In this document: positions 7,813 through 16,643 of the stretch, piece by piece
How positions within the stretch are numbered: position 1 is the stretch's first letter
How the letters are laid out: each line of letters starts with the position of its first letter
Assembly: GCF_900240305.1 (NCBI RefSeq)
Contig: NZ_LT964854.1
Coordinates: 1,364,001 to 1,428,000, forward strand
DNA from: Ottowia massiliensis
Lineage (GTDB): Bacteria; Pseudomonadota; Gammaproteobacteria; Burkholderiales; Burkholderiaceae_C
Reading direction: 5' to 3'
Length of the DNA stretch: 64,000 bases
Program-made: the position numbers and the translations under genes
The notes under the pieces: model-generated
The model's database searches: none
What the model was told of the DNA's origin: nothing
The model's input: only the letters and a program-made list of their open reading frames with translations

Positions 7813-8543
7813 TGCACGCCCAACCCGCCTTCTTCGCCCCCTCGCCTTCACCCTCGCGCCAGCTTGGCGGCACGCTGCTGGGCCTGATTCTGGGCATCGT
7901 CATCGGCCTGGGCATCGCCCTGGGCGTGGCCCTTTACATGGCCAAAGTGCCCGTGCCCTTCATCCACAAAGCCTCCTCGCGCAGCACCGAACAAGACGCC
8001 GCCGAAGCCGAACGCAACCGCGACTGGGACCCCAACACGCCCCTGCACAGCCGCTCGGCGGGCGGCGCTGTCACGCCCATGCCAGCCGCGCGCTCCGGCA
8101 ACAACGCGCCTTCGCGCCCCGTGCCCGCGCCAGCGGAAGTCAGCCGCCCGGCCACGCAGACGGCGCCTGCGCCCACCCAGGCGCAGCAAACCACTTCGTC
8201 CGACCCGCTGGGCGACTTCATCGCCGCACGCGCCGCGCGGCAAAGCCAGCAGCGAGCCGGGCAAGAGCAGACCGTGGCTTCCGCCTCGCCCATCATGGCG
8301 GGCGAGCCTTTCATCTACTTCGTGCAGGCAGGCGCCTTCCGCGACCAGGACGAGGCCGAAGCCCAGCGCGCGCGCCTCACGCTGGCAGGCATACAGGCGC
8401 GCGTGACCAGCCACGAGCAGGCGGGCCGCACGGTTTACCGCGTGCGCATCGGCCCCTTCCAGAAGAAAGACGAAGCCGACAGCGCCAAGGAGCGCGTGGT
8501 CAGCAGCGGCTTTGACGCCGCGCTGGTGCGCGTGCAGCGGTAA
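7812..8543 (+). CDS. SPOR-domain membrane protein (FtsN-like)
   Basis: The 243-residue protein has one membrane span (LGLILGIVIGLGIALGVALY, about residues 19-38), an Ala/Pro/Gln-rich periplasmic linker, and a C-terminal SPOR domain (about 165-243, starting FIYFVQAGAF). SPOR domains bind denuded septal peptidoglycan, so the protein probably acts in cell division like FtsN. Downstream of argS is a common place for this type in betaproteobacteria. The ATG at 7812 overlaps the argS stop; a GTG one codon earlier is also possible. Confidence 0.85.
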   Translation: MHAQPAFFAPSPSPSRQLGGTLLGLILGIVIGLGIALGVALYMAKVPVPFIHKASSRSTEQDAAEAERNRDWDPNTPLHSRSAGGAVTPMPAARSGNNAPSRPVPAPAEVSRPATQTAPAPTQAQQTTSSDPLGDFIAARAARQSQQRAGQEQTVASASPIMAGEPFIYFVQAGAFRDQDEAEAQRARLTLAGIQARVTSHEQAGRTVYRVRIGPFQKKDEADSAKERVVSSGFDAALVRVQR

Positions 8544-8561
8544 GCGCCTGCCCCTGCGCTG

Positions 8562-8650
8562 CTCCTGATACAGAAGCGAATTCAGGCCCCCGAAAAATAC
8601 GTTTGCCGCTTATTTGACGGGGAGGTCATGCTATTGATACAGAAGCAAGA
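8562..8650 (+). repeat. Family-1 dispersed repeat, divergent copy 4
   Basis: A shortened core (GGAGGTCATGCTATTGATAC) is bounded by direct repeats GATACAGAAGCGAA (8567-8580) and GATACAGAAGCAAG. It is the clearest view of the direct-repeat ends of the element. Confidence 0.6.
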
Positions 8651-8774
8651 ATACCGGCGCATCTTCACCAGAAAAGCGGCCTGTCCTAATGGCCGTCCCG
8701 CATGCCGGGAACTTGCCGCCCGCTCCTGCTTCTCAGCCCCCCTTTCAACCCGCCCAAAAAAGGAAAAACAGACC

Positions 8775-9431
8775 ATGAAACGCCGTGATTTCGCGCTCAC
8801 TGCCGCAGCTGCCGCCACGCTGGCCGCGCTGCCCGCCGCCTTCGCGCAAGGCCAGCCCTTCACGCCCAAGGAAGGCGAGAACTACCTCGTCGTCAATCCC
8901 GCCGCTCCGGTGGATACGTCCGCTGGCAAAGTGGAAGTCGTCGAATTCTTCTCCTACGGCTGCCCCCACTGCCGCGACTTCGAGCCGATATTTGACAAAT
9001 GGGCCGCCGCCCAGCCGCAGGATGTGGTGGTGCGCCGCATGCACGTGGGCTTTTCCAATGCCTTTGAGCCGCTGCAGCGCATCTTCTTCGCGCTGGAGGC
9101 CATGGGCCTGAATGAAAAAGTCCACACCGAAGTCTTCAACGCCATCCTCAACGAGAAAAAGCGCCTGAACACACTGGAAGAGGTGCAGCCCTGGATGACC
9201 GAGCGCGGCGTGGATGGCGCCAAATTCGCCGCCGCCTACAAATCCTTTGGCGTGGCCAGCAAGATCAGGCGCGCCATCGAGCTGCAAGACGCTTACCACG
9301 TGGAGGCCACCCCCAGTTTCGGCATCGCCGGGCGCTACTACATGGACCCCGGCATGACCAAGGGCTTTGACGGCATGCTGAAAACAGCCGACGCGCTCAT
9401 TGCCAAGCTGCGCAAATCCGGCGGCCAGTAA
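8775..9431 (+). CDS. dsbA: Thiol:disulfide interchange protein DsbA
   Basis: The 218-residue periplasmic oxidoreductase introduces disulfide bonds into secreted proteins. MKRRDFALTAAAA...FAQG is a cleavable signal, with a twin arginine but a Sec-like length. The thioredoxin fold carries the active-site CPHC at residues 63-66 (FFSYGCPHC) and a cis-proline segment (EATPSFGI). The helical insertion lies between them. Length and motif match DsbA rather than DsbC/G. It is flanked by family-1 repeats on both sides, so it is probably transcribed alone. Confidence 0.94.
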   Translation: MKRRDFALTAAAAATLAALPAAFAQGQPFTPKEGENYLVVNPAAPVDTSAGKVEVVEFFSYGCPHCRDFEPIFDKWAAAQPQDVVVRRMHVGFSNAFEPLQRIFFALEAMGLNEKVHTEVFNAILNEKKRLNTLEEVQPWMTERGVDGAKFAAAYKSFGVASKIRRAIELQDAYHVEATPSFGIAGRYYMDPGMTKGFDGMLKTADALIAKLRKSGGQ

Positions 9432-9731
9432 GAGCCTGCGAGCTGCTCGCCTGCGGCCTGCGGCAGCCGCTGCGGGATGATAAAAAAAGGAGCGAATCAA
9501 GAGGGTCAAAATGGCCTTTCGCGCAGTATCCACTAGGACATCTTGCTCCCAATACAGGAGCAAAAACAAGGCTGTGTGCCCCGCTCCTTGAACAGGCTCG
9601 CGACGCCGCTTCAGCATTCGCCTCGGCGGTTTTTGGGCCTCTGCCGCAAGCGGGCGCGGCCAGGCAATCCTTGAGGGCGCGGCCCCTACAATTTGTGTCA
9701 GCCCTCAACCCGCTCCTTCATTCCTGCTTTC
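9432..9731. other. Intergenic region where lptC would be expected
   Basis: This 300-base gap contains family-1 copy 5 and a TTGAACAGGCTC fragment (9589-9600) of the second dispersed family. It has no room for an lptC gene, which normally precedes lptA. A GCCTGCGGC/GCCGCTGCGG hairpin lies near 9450-9476. Confidence 0.6.
9482..9566 (+). repeat. Family-1 dispersed intergenic repeat, copy 5
   Basis: It shows AAAAAGGAGCGAATCAAG, then CCACTAGGACATCTTGCT, then ATACAGGAGCAAAAAC. It lies between dsbA and lptA, co-oriented. Confidence 0.8.
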
Positions 9732-10349
9732 ATGCCGCGCCTGTCTGTTTTTTCTTCTCCCTTTTCGCGCCTGGCCCCGCTGGCGCTTGCCGCCTTGCTG
9801 GCTTGCGCGGGCGCGCAGGCTGAAAAGGCCGATCGCGACCAGCCCATGAACATCGAGGCCGACGCCTTGAGGCATGAAGAAAAAAGCCAGACCAGCACCT
9901 TCACCGGCCATGTCGTGCTCACCAAGGGCAGCATCCTCATGCGCGGCGCGCGCCTGCAAGTGCAGCAGGCCGGCGATGGCCAGCAAAGCGGCACGCTCAC
10001 GGCGGAAAAAGGCGAGCGCGCGTTCTTTCGCCAAAAGCGCGACGGCGCAGATGAATACATTGAAGGCGAAGCCGAAACCATTGAATACGACAGCCGCGCC
10101 GACACCGTGCGGCTTCAGGGCCGCGCGCGCATGCGCCGCCTCGAAGGCGCAAAGCTGGCCGATGAAGTGACGGGCGCGCGCATCACCTACAACAGCGCCT
10201 CGGGCGTTTACACCGTCGATGGCGCGCCGCAAGGCAAGGCTGGCAAGGGCGAGCGCATCCGCGCCACGCTCGGCCCCAGAGGCGCTGGCGCCCAGCCCGC
10301 CCAGCCCGCCGCGCTGCGCGGCAGCTCCAGCCTGTCCAAAAAGCCGTGA
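9732..10349 (+). CDS. lptA: LPS transport periplasmic protein LptA
   Basis: The 205-residue periplasmic protein has a signal peptide (LAPLALAALLACAGAQA) and the OstA/LptA beta-jellyroll core. Its N-terminus DQPMNIEADALRHEEKSQTS and the repeated FTGHVVLTKG and LQGRARMRR strands are typical. It bridges LptC and LptD, carrying lipopolysaccharide across the periplasm. A start at 9693 is possible but would precede the signal with an unlikely leader. Its stop overlaps the lptB start (GTGA). Confidence 0.93.
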   Translation: MPRLSVFSSPFSRLAPLALAALLACAGAQAEKADRDQPMNIEADALRHEEKSQTSTFTGHVVLTKGSILMRGARLQVQQAGDGQQSGTLTAEKGERAFFRQKRDGADEYIEGEAETIEYDSRADTVRLQGRARMRRLEGAKLADEVTGARITYNSASGVYTVDGAPQGKAGKGERIRATLGPRGAGAQPAQPAALRGSSSLSKKP

Positions 10350-11125
10350 GCGAGTCTGCTTCCAACCTCACGGCGCCCGCGCCTGCCAGCTCGCTGCAAG
10401 TGCGCAACCTGCGCAAGCACTACGGCGCGCGCCGCGTGGTGCAAGACGTGTCGCTCACCGTCAAAAGCGGCGAGGTGGTCGGCCTGCTCGGCCCCAACGG
10501 CGCGGGCAAGACCACATCGTTTTACATGATCGTCGGCCTGCTGCGCGCCGACGCGGGCAGCATCACCATTGATGGCCGCGCCATCGAAAAAATGCCCATT
10601 CACCAGCGCTCGCGCCTGGGCCTGTCTTATTTGCCGCAAGAAGCGTCCATCTTCCGGCGGCTGACGGTGGCCGAAAACGTGCGCGCCGTGCTGGAGCTGC
10701 AACGCGGGCCGGACGGCCGCCCGCTGCCCGCGCCTGAAATCGAGCGCCGCCTGGACGAGCTGCTGAAGCAGCTTTCTGTTTCCGAACTGCGCGACACCCC
10801 CGCGCCGGCGCTTTCGGGCGGCGAGCGGCGGCGCGTGGAAATCGCGCGGGCGCTGGCCACGCAGCCGCGCTTCATCCTGCTGGACGAACCCTTCGCGGGC
10901 ATCGACCCGATTGCCGTCATTGAAATCCAGCGCATCGTCACCTTCCTGAAAGAGCAAGGCATCGGCGTGCTGATTACCGACCACAGCGTGCGCGAAACGC
11001 TGGGCATTTGCGACCACGCCGTCATCATCAGCGAAGGCCGCGTGCTGGCCGCTGGCACGCCCGCCGAAATCGTCGCCAACCCCGACGTGCGCCGCATCTA
11101 CCTGGGCGAGCACTTCCACCTCTGA
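10346..11125 (+). CDS. lptB: LPS export ABC transporter ATPase LptB
   Basis: The 259-residue ABC ATPase powers LPS extraction from the inner membrane with LptFG and LptC. Walker A GPNGAGKTT is at residues 49-57, the signature LSGGERRR near 155 and Walker B FILLDEPFAGID near 172. The start is a GTG overlapping the lptA stop. It has an N-terminal extension of about 15 residues before LQVRNLRKHYG compared with E. coli LptB. Confidence 0.95.
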   Translation: MSESASNLTAPAPASSLQVRNLRKHYGARRVVQDVSLTVKSGEVVGLLGPNGAGKTTSFYMIVGLLRADAGSITIDGRAIEKMPIHQRSRLGLSYLPQEASIFRRLTVAENVRAVLELQRGPDGRPLPAPEIERRLDELLKQLSVSELRDTPAPALSGGERRRVEIARALATQPRFILLDEPFAGIDPIAVIEIQRIVTFLKEQGIGVLITDHSVRETLGICDHAVIISEGRVLAAGTPAEIVANPDVRRIYLGEHFHL

Positions 11126-11139
11126 AGGCCGCAAGCCAA

Positions 11140-12684
11140 GTGAGCACCGGCCTGTCACTGCGCGTCTCGCAGAACCTTGCCCTCACGCCCCAGTTGCAAC
11201 AAGCCATCCGCCTGCTGCAACTGTCCACCGTCGATCTGGAGCGTGAAGTGCAAACCATGCTCGACGAAAACCCCTTTCTGGAGCGCGCCGACGACGCCGC
11301 CCCGCGCGAAGAATTCGGCCTGGCGCGCGCCGATGCCCCCGTGAGCGAAGGCGACCGCAGCAGCGAGGCGGCCGCCAGCAGCGACGGCGGAAACGACGGC
11401 GAAGGCAGTGACAGCGAAACCGCCGCCCCCGACGACTGGGACGGCGACGGCAGCAGCGACCTGGCCCCTGACGACGGCGAATGGGGCGGCGAAGCTCCCG
11501 CCCGCCAGCCGGGCGACGACACGCTCGACCCCGCCGAACGCGCCAGCCTGCAAGAAAGCCTGACCGAACACCTGCACCGCCAGGCGCTGGCCCTGCGCCT
11601 GGCGCCCGAAGACATGGCTGCGCTGCGCTTTCTCATCGAATCCGTCGATGACGACGGCTACCTGCCAGACTCCCTGGCCCAGCTGGCCGCCACCCTCATG
11701 GACGACGACGACGGCGTGGAAGAAATGCAGGAACTCGTGCACCGCTTCACCCTGGCCCTGAAGCTGCTGCAATCGCTGGAACCCACGGGCGTGGGCGCGC
11801 GCAACCTGCCCGAATGCCTGGCCCTGCAACTGAAAGAACGCCTGGGCGCGTCAGACCCGAGCGATCCCGGGCGGGCGGCCATCGAAAACGCGCTGAAGCT
11901 CTGCACCCGCCACGGCGCGCTGGAGCTGCTGGCCCGCCGCGACACGCGCCGCCTGGCCGCGCAACTGGGCATCAGCGAAGACGAGCTGCGCGCCGCCCAG
12001 GCCGTCATCGCCCGGCTCGAACCCAAGCCGGGCCGGCGCTTTGCCAATGCAGAGCGCGAAATCATCGTGCCCGATGTCATCGTCACCGCCAGCGGCAGCG
12101 GCCCCACGCAGAAATTTCACGTACGCCTCAACCACGACCTCATCCCGCGCCTGCGCGTGCACGACGCCTACGCTAGCGCCCTGCGCGGCAGCAAAAATGC
12201 CGATCTGGGCCAGCGCCTGCAAGAAGCGCGCTGGTTCGTGCGCAACGTGCAGCAGCGCTTTGACACCATCTTGCGCGTGGCCGAACTCATCGTCGAGCGC
12301 CAGCGCGGCTTTTTCGTGCATGGCCCCATCGCCATGCGCCCCATGCTCCAGAAAGACATCGCTGAAGCGCTGGGCGTGAACGAATCCACCATCAGCCGCG
12401 TCACCACCGCCAAATACATGGCCACGCCGCAAGGCACCTTCGAGCTGAAGCACTTTTTCAGCTCGTCGCTGGGCACCGAAGCGGGCGGCAGCGCCTCTTC
12501 CATCGCCGTGCGCGCGCTCATCAAGCAATTCATCGAAAACGAAAACCCCGCCCAGCCCCTGCCCGATGGCCAGATTGCCGATTTGCTGAAAGAGCAAGGC
12601 ATCGACTGCGCCCGCCGCACCGTCGCCAAATACCGCGAGGAAATGCACATTCCCGCCGCGCCCCAGCGCAGGCACAAGGGCTGA
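11140..12684 (+). CDS. rpoN: RNA polymerase sigma-54 factor RpoN
   Basis: This 514-residue alternative sigma factor directs core polymerase to -24/-12 promoters with enhancer-binding activators. Region I (LRVSQNLALTPQLQQAIRLL) starts at about residue 7. A strongly acidic linker follows (about 55-125, many Asp/Ser), then the core-binding domain, a helix-turn-helix (LGVNESTISRVTTAKYM) and the RpoN box ARRTVAKYRE near the C-terminus. The GTG at 11140 is chosen because the family begins here and GAAGG lies upstream; the frame is open further upstream over lptB but that is a shadow. No hpf/raiA gene follows. Confidence 0.95.
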   Translation: MSTGLSLRVSQNLALTPQLQQAIRLLQLSTVDLEREVQTMLDENPFLERADDAAPREEFGLARADAPVSEGDRSSEAAASSDGGNDGEGSDSETAAPDDWDGDGSSDLAPDDGEWGGEAPARQPGDDTLDPAERASLQESLTEHLHRQALALRLAPEDMAALRFLIESVDDDGYLPDSLAQLAATLMDDDDGVEEMQELVHRFTLALKLLQSLEPTGVGARNLPECLALQLKERLGASDPSDPGRAAIENALKLCTRHGALELLARRDTRRLAAQLGISEDELRAAQAVIARLEPKPGRRFANAEREIIVPDVIVTASGSGPTQKFHVRLNHDLIPRLRVHDAYASALRGSKNADLGQRLQEARWFVRNVQQRFDTILRVAELIVERQRGFFVHGPIAMRPMLQKDIAEALGVNESTISRVTTAKYMATPQGTFELKHFFSSSLGTEAGGSASSIAVRALIKQFIENENPAQPLPDGQIADLLKEQGIDCARRTVAKYREEMHIPAAPQRRHKG

Positions 12685-12801
12685 AAGCTTGCTGGAGCCT
12701 GCTGGCAAACAGGCCCCCAGGGCCTGCGCCATGAGCCAGACCGGGCGCAACGATGGCCAAAAGCCATGCTCTCCGGCTGGCTCCATCTGCCAAGCCGCCT
12801 T

Positions 12802-12887
12802 GAAAAGAAGGAGCAAATTCAAGGGGGTCGAAAAGCTGCCTGGCGCAATTTCTACTAGGACCTAATGCTATTGTTTGAGGAGCTGAT
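12802..12887 (+). repeat. Family-1 dispersed intergenic repeat, copy 6
   Basis: AGAAGGAGCAAATTCAAG, CTACTAGGACCTAATGCTAT and TTTGAGGAGCTGATT lie between the convergent rpoN and glmS. Confidence 0.8.
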
Positions 12888-12903
12888 TTGACTGCTTCAG
12901 CGG

Positions 12904-14787
12904 CTATTCCACCGTGACGCTTTTGGCGAGGTTGCGGGGCTTGTCCACGTCGGTGCCGCGCGCCACGGCGGTGTGGTAGGAGAGCAGTTGCAGCGGCACG
13001 GCGTGCAAGATGGGCGAGAGCAGGCCGTAGTGCTCGGGCATGCGGATGACGTGCAGGCCCTCGCCGCTTTCAATGCGCGTGCCGGCATCGGCCAGCACGT
13101 AGAGCACGCCGCCGCGCGCGCGCACTTCCTGGAGGTTGCTTTTGAGCTTTTCGAGCAGCGCGTCGTTGGGGGCAACGGTGACGACGGGCATGGCGCTGGT
13201 CACGAGCGCGAGCGGGCCGTGCTTGAGTTCGCCAGCGGCATAGGCTTCGGCGTGGATGTAGCTGATTTCCTTGAGCTTGAGCGCGCCTTCTTGCGCGATG
13301 GGGTAGTGCAGGCCACGGCCCAGGAAGAGGGCGTTTTCCTTGCTGGCGAACTGGCTGGCCCAGGAGATGATTTGCGGCTCCAGCGCGAGCACGGCTTGCA
13401 AGGCGGCGGGCAGGTGGCGCAAGGCCTTGAGGTGGGCGGCTTCGTCGGCGGCTGGCAGGCGCGCGCGCGTTTTGGCCAGGGTGAGCGCAAGCAGAAACAG
13501 CCCCACAAGCTGGGTGGTGAAGGCTTTGGTGGAGGCCACGCCGATTTCAACGCCCGCGCGGGTGAGCAAGGCCAGGCGGCATTCGCGCGCCAGGGCGCTG
13601 GCGGCGACGTTGCAGATGGCGAGGGTGTGCGCCATGCCCAGGCTTTGGGCGTGGCGCAGGGCGGCCAGGGTGTCGGCGGTTTCGCCGCTTTGGCTGACGG
13701 TGACCACGAGCGTGCGCGCATCGGGCACGGACTGGCGGTAGCGGTATTCGCTGGCGATTTCCACGCTGCAGGGCAGGGCGGCAAGGGCTTCGATCCAGTC
13801 GCGCGCCACGCAGCCGGCGTAGTAGCTGGTGCCGCAGGCGAGGATGAGCACGCGCTCGATTTGTGCGAAGGCGCCGGCGGCGTCGCTTTGGCCGCTAGCG
13901 CCGGTTTTGTCGAACAGGGCAGGGGTGACGGCCTGCACGCCTTCGAGCGTGTCGGCAATGGCGCGGGGCTGCTCGAAGATTTCTTTTTGCATGTAATGGC
14001 GATACGGCCCCAGTTCGACCGCGCCGCCGCTGGCCGGCACGGTTTGCACGGGGCGGCTGGCGGCGTCCAGGCGGCGGCCCCGGGCGTCGGCAATCCAGTA
14101 TTTGCCGGGCTGCACGTCGGCGATGTCGCCTTCTTCCAGGTAGATGATTTGGTCGCTCACGCCCGCCAGCGCCAGGGCGTCGCTGGCCAGCCAGGTTTCG
14201 CCGTGGGCTGTGAGGCCCAGCACCAGCGGCGAGCCAGCGCGTGCGCCAATCAGGCGATGGGGTTCATCGCGGTGCAGCACGGCGATGGAGTAGCTGCCGC
14301 GCAGGTGGGCGCAGGCAGCCTGCACGGCTTCAAGCAGATCGCCCTCGTAGAGGCTGTCGATGAGGTGGACGATGACTTCGGTGTCGGTCTGGCTGGCGAA
14401 GCGGTAGCCCCGGGCCTGAAGGCGCGCGCGCAGCTCTTCATGGTTTTCGATGATGCCGTTGTGCACCAGCGTGACGCGGCCCTGGGCGTCATCGCCTGTT
14501 TGCGCGAGCGGCCCCATGCTGAAGTGCGGATGGGCGTTGTCAATGGCGGGTGCGCCGTGTGTGGCCCAGCGCGTGTGCGCGATGCCGGTGCAGCCGTGCA
14601 GGTTTTCGGCCTGCGCCTGGCGGGCCAGATCGGCCACGCGCGCGATGCCGCGCACCCGCGCCAGCCCGCGCCCGGTGTGCACGGCCACGCCGCAGGAGTC
14701 GTACCCCCGGTATTCCAGCCGCTGCAAGCCCTGTATCAGCAAGCCCACGATGTCGCGCGAAGAAACCGCGCCTACGATGCCGCACAT
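12904..14787 (-). CDS. glmS: Glucosamine-6-phosphate synthase (isomerizing)
   Basis: The 627-residue enzyme makes glucosamine-6-phosphate from fructose-6-phosphate and glutamine, the entry to peptidoglycan and LPS precursors. MCGIVGAV places the Ntn nucleophile Cys at residue 2 of the class II amidotransferase domain (residues 1 to about 240). Two SIS domains follow, with ACGTSYYAG and SQSGETADTLAAL, and the C-terminus DKPRNLAKSVTVE is canonical. It stands alone, convergent with rpoN and divergent from the Lrp gene. No glmS ribozyme is expected or seen. Confidence 0.97.
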   Translation of the reverse strand: MCGIVGAVSSRDIVGLLIQGLQRLEYRGYDSCGVAVHTGRGLARVRGIARVADLARQAQAENLHGCTGIAHTRWATHGAPAIDNAHPHFSMGPLAQTGDDAQGRVTLVHNGIIENHEELRARLQARGYRFASQTDTEVIVHLIDSLYEGDLLEAVQAACAHLRGSYSIAVLHRDEPHRLIGARAGSPLVLGLTAHGETWLASDALALAGVSDQIIYLEEGDIADVQPGKYWIADARGRRLDAASRPVQTVPASGGAVELGPYRHYMQKEIFEQPRAIADTLEGVQAVTPALFDKTGASGQSDAAGAFAQIERVLILACGTSYYAGCVARDWIEALAALPCSVEIASEYRYRQSVPDARTLVVTVSQSGETADTLAALRHAQSLGMAHTLAICNVAASALARECRLALLTRAGVEIGVASTKAFTTQLVGLFLLALTLAKTRARLPAADEAAHLKALRHLPAALQAVLALEPQIISWASQFASKENALFLGRGLHYPIAQEGALKLKEISYIHAEAYAAGELKHGPLALVTSAMPVVTVAPNDALLEKLKSNLQEVRARGGVLYVLADAGTRIESGEGLHVIRMPEHYGLLSPILHAVPLQLLSYHTAVARGTDVDKPRNLAKSVTVE

Positions 14788-14932
14788 GTTTTCTATCCTT
14801 TTGAACGGGTGAGATGCGAAGGGGCGATGCTAGGCGCTATGAGATGAAATGTGCTGTTGAAAAATCGGTTTTTAAGAATTCAAATTTCATTTCAGGATGA
14901 ATGTGAAATCTGATTTCGTGAAAATATCTTTT
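14788..14932. promoter_or_regulatory. AT-rich divergent promoter region glmS / lrp-type regulator
   Basis: The region is distinctly AT-rich against its surroundings, with TTGAAAAATCGG, TTTTTAAGAATTC and paired TGAAAT/ATTTCA segments (around 14845 and 14887). Lrp-type regulators commonly autoregulate from such sites. Exact promoter boxes are not clear to me. Confidence 0.4.
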
Positions 14933-15436
14933 ATGGAAGAAGCGGAACTGGATGCGGTGGACTGGGCTTTGCTGGATGCCTTGCAGCAGGATGCGGCTTT
15001 GAGCAATCAGGCGCTGGCCGCGCGCGTGCATGTGTCGCCGCCCACGGCTTTGCGCCGCGTGCGGCGTTTGCATGAGCTGGGGCTGATTGAGCGGCAAGTG
15101 GCCGTTCTCAATGAAGACGCCGTGGCGCGGCGGCTGGGGCATGGGCTGAGCGTGATTGCCGAGGTGTCGCTGGACCGGCAGGGCAGCGAGTGGCTGGATG
15201 CCTTTGAGCGCCGCGCCGTGCAGGAAGCGGCCGTGCAGCAGTGCTGGCGCGTTTCGCCGGGGCCGGATTTCGTGCTGGTGCTGCGCGTGCGCGACATGCC
15301 CGGCTGGCATGCGCTGGCCCAGCGTTTGTTCACGCAGGATGCCAATGTGCGCAACGTGAAGACGTTTTTCGCCGTGCATCGCGGCAAGTTTGAAACGCGC
15401 CTGCCCCTTGACAAAGAGAAGGAGGCGGGCCGCTAA
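14933..15436 (+). CDS. Lrp/AsnC-family transcriptional regulator
   Basis: The 167-residue protein has an N-terminal winged HTH (residues about 5-60: WALLDALQQDAALSNQALAARVHVSPPTALRRV) and a C-terminal RAM/ligand-sensing domain (about 70-150, with PGPDFVLVLRVRD). Family members bind amino acids and form octamers wrapping DNA. The target is unknown, and its placement divergent to glmS does not settle it. I take the ATG at 14933, which begins right before the HTH; the ATG at 14897 adds 12 residues and has no better ribosome site. Confidence 0.88.
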   Translation: MEEAELDAVDWALLDALQQDAALSNQALAARVHVSPPTALRRVRRLHELGLIERQVAVLNEDAVARRLGHGLSVIAEVSLDRQGSEWLDAFERRAVQEAAVQQCWRVSPGPDFVLVLRVRDMPGWHALAQRLFTQDANVRNVKTFFAVHRGKFETRLPLDKEKEAGR

Positions 15437-15452
15437 ACAGGTCTGATTGCAT

Positions 15453-15458
15453 TACAAT
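15453..15458 (+). promoter_or_regulatory. Candidate -10 box for the str operon
   Basis: TACAAT lies 74 bases before the rpsL start, with no good -35 hexamer at the right distance. A GGACGC/GCGTTC hairpin follows it in the leader (about 15481-15502). Confidence 0.35.
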
Positions 15459-15531
15459 CTGCCGCTTTTGCTTTTCTTGGAAGGACGCTTGACGGGCGTT
15501 CTTTCGTCTTTTCACGCTAGGGAAATATCCA

Positions 15532-15909
15532 ATGCCAACCATCAATCAACTGGTGCGTCAGGGGCGGACGGTCGAGAAGATCAAGTCCAAAAGCCCCGCG
15601 ATGCAAGACTGTCCGCAGCGCCGGGGCGTCTGCACCCGCGTTTACACCACAACGCCCAAGAAGCCGAATTCGGCCCTGCGCAAAGTCGCCAAAGTGCGCC
15701 TGACCAATGGTTTCGAGGTCATCTCCTACATCGGCGGCGAAGGCCATAACCTGCAAGAGCACTCGGTGGTGCTCGTGCGCGGCGGCCGCGTGAAGGACCT
15801 GCCGGGTGTGCGCTACCACATCGTGCGCGGCTCGCTCGACTTGCAAGGCGTGAAAGATCGCAAGCAGGCGCGTTCCAAGTACGGCGCCAAGCGTCCGAAG
15901 AAGGCTTGA
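15532..15909 (+). CDS. rpsL: 30S ribosomal protein S12
   Basis: This 125-residue decoding-centre protein starts PTINQLVRQGR and contains the conserved KKPNSALRK and PGVRYH loops where streptomycin-resistance substitutions occur. The lysines of wild-type (KKPNSALRK; GRVKDLPG) are present, so the sequence predicts a sensitive form. It is the first gene of the str cluster. No rpoBC genes lie directly upstream, an Lrp regulator does. Confidence 0.98.
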   Translation: MPTINQLVRQGRTVEKIKSKSPAMQDCPQRRGVCTRVYTTTPKKPNSALRKVAKVRLTNGFEVISYIGGEGHNLQEHSVVLVRGGRVKDLPGVRYHIVRGSLDLQGVKDRKQARSKYGAKRPKKA

Positions 15910-16090
15910 GCGTCTTTTTCGCAGTGAGTGAATCAAAAAAGGTGTCTGAATCGGAAGGCTGACGGCCCGGATTCAGGCGTAGTGATCGAAGACAAAGATC
16001 GAGTAAGTGCAGGCCCCGGATGGACCTGCGAGGCAGCCAGGCCAAACATGACGCGCCCCGGCTGTCGGCTGAAGCAAATGAGGTGAAAAC

Positions 16091-16561
16091 ATGCCACGTC
16101 GTCGCGAAGTTCCCAAGCGTGAAATCCTGCCGGATCCCAAGTACGGCAATGTCGAGCTGTCCAAGTTCATGAACGTCATCATGGAAGGCGGCAAAAAAGC
16201 AGTGGCCGAGCGCATCATTTATGGTGCGCTGGAACACATGGAAAAGAAAAGCGGCAAAGACCCGCTGGAGCTTTTTTCCACGGCCATCAACAACGTCAAG
16301 CCCGTGGTGGAAGTCAAGTCCCGCCGTGTGGGTGGCGCCAACTATCAGGTGCCCGTGGAAGTGCGTCCGGTGCGCCGTCTGGCGCTGTCGATGCGCTGGA
16401 TCAAGGAAGCAGCCCGCAAGCGTGGCGAGAAATCCATGGCTTTGCGCCTTGCCAATGAACTGCTGGAAGCCAATGAAGGCCGTGGCGGCGCCATGAAAAA
16501 GCGCGATGAAGTGCACCGCATGGCCGAGGCCAACAAGGCATTCAGCCACTTCCGCTTTTGA
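16091..16561 (+). CDS. rpsG: 30S ribosomal protein S7
   Basis: The 156-residue primary 16S rRNA-binding protein nucleates the 30S head. MPRRREVPKREILPDPKYG is the canonical start, behind GAGGTG. It follows rpsL after 181 bases that contain short hairpins (for example GATCGAAGACAAAGATCGA near 15985). In E. coli S7 binds the intergenic region here to regulate the str operon; the local hairpins are compatible with that but differ in sequence. Confidence 0.98.
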   Translation: MPRRREVPKREILPDPKYGNVELSKFMNVIMEGGKKAVAERIIYGALEHMEKKSGKDPLELFSTAINNVKPVVEVKSRRVGGANYQVPVEVRPVRRLALSMRWIKEAARKRGEKSMALRLANELLEANEGRGGAMKKRDEVHRMAEANKAFSHFRF

Positions 16562-16643
16562 GCATCAAGTCGTTCCCGTTTTAGTTGTTTGAAATGCGGC
16601 CCGCCACTGTGCGGGCCTGCATGTTTCAAGAAAGAGATTCATC

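Noticed and set aside
6064..7851. 595-codon minus-strand frame across argS
   Set aside because: It is a shadow of argS; the composition is Gly/His/Val-rich low complexity without any domain.
11008..11139. N-terminal extension of RpoN to an ATG at 11008
   Set aside because: It lies inside lptB and encodes an Arg-rich shadow; family alignment begins at the GTG at 11140.
12973..14847. 624-codon plus-strand frame across glmS
   Set aside because: It is a mirror-frame shadow of glmS.
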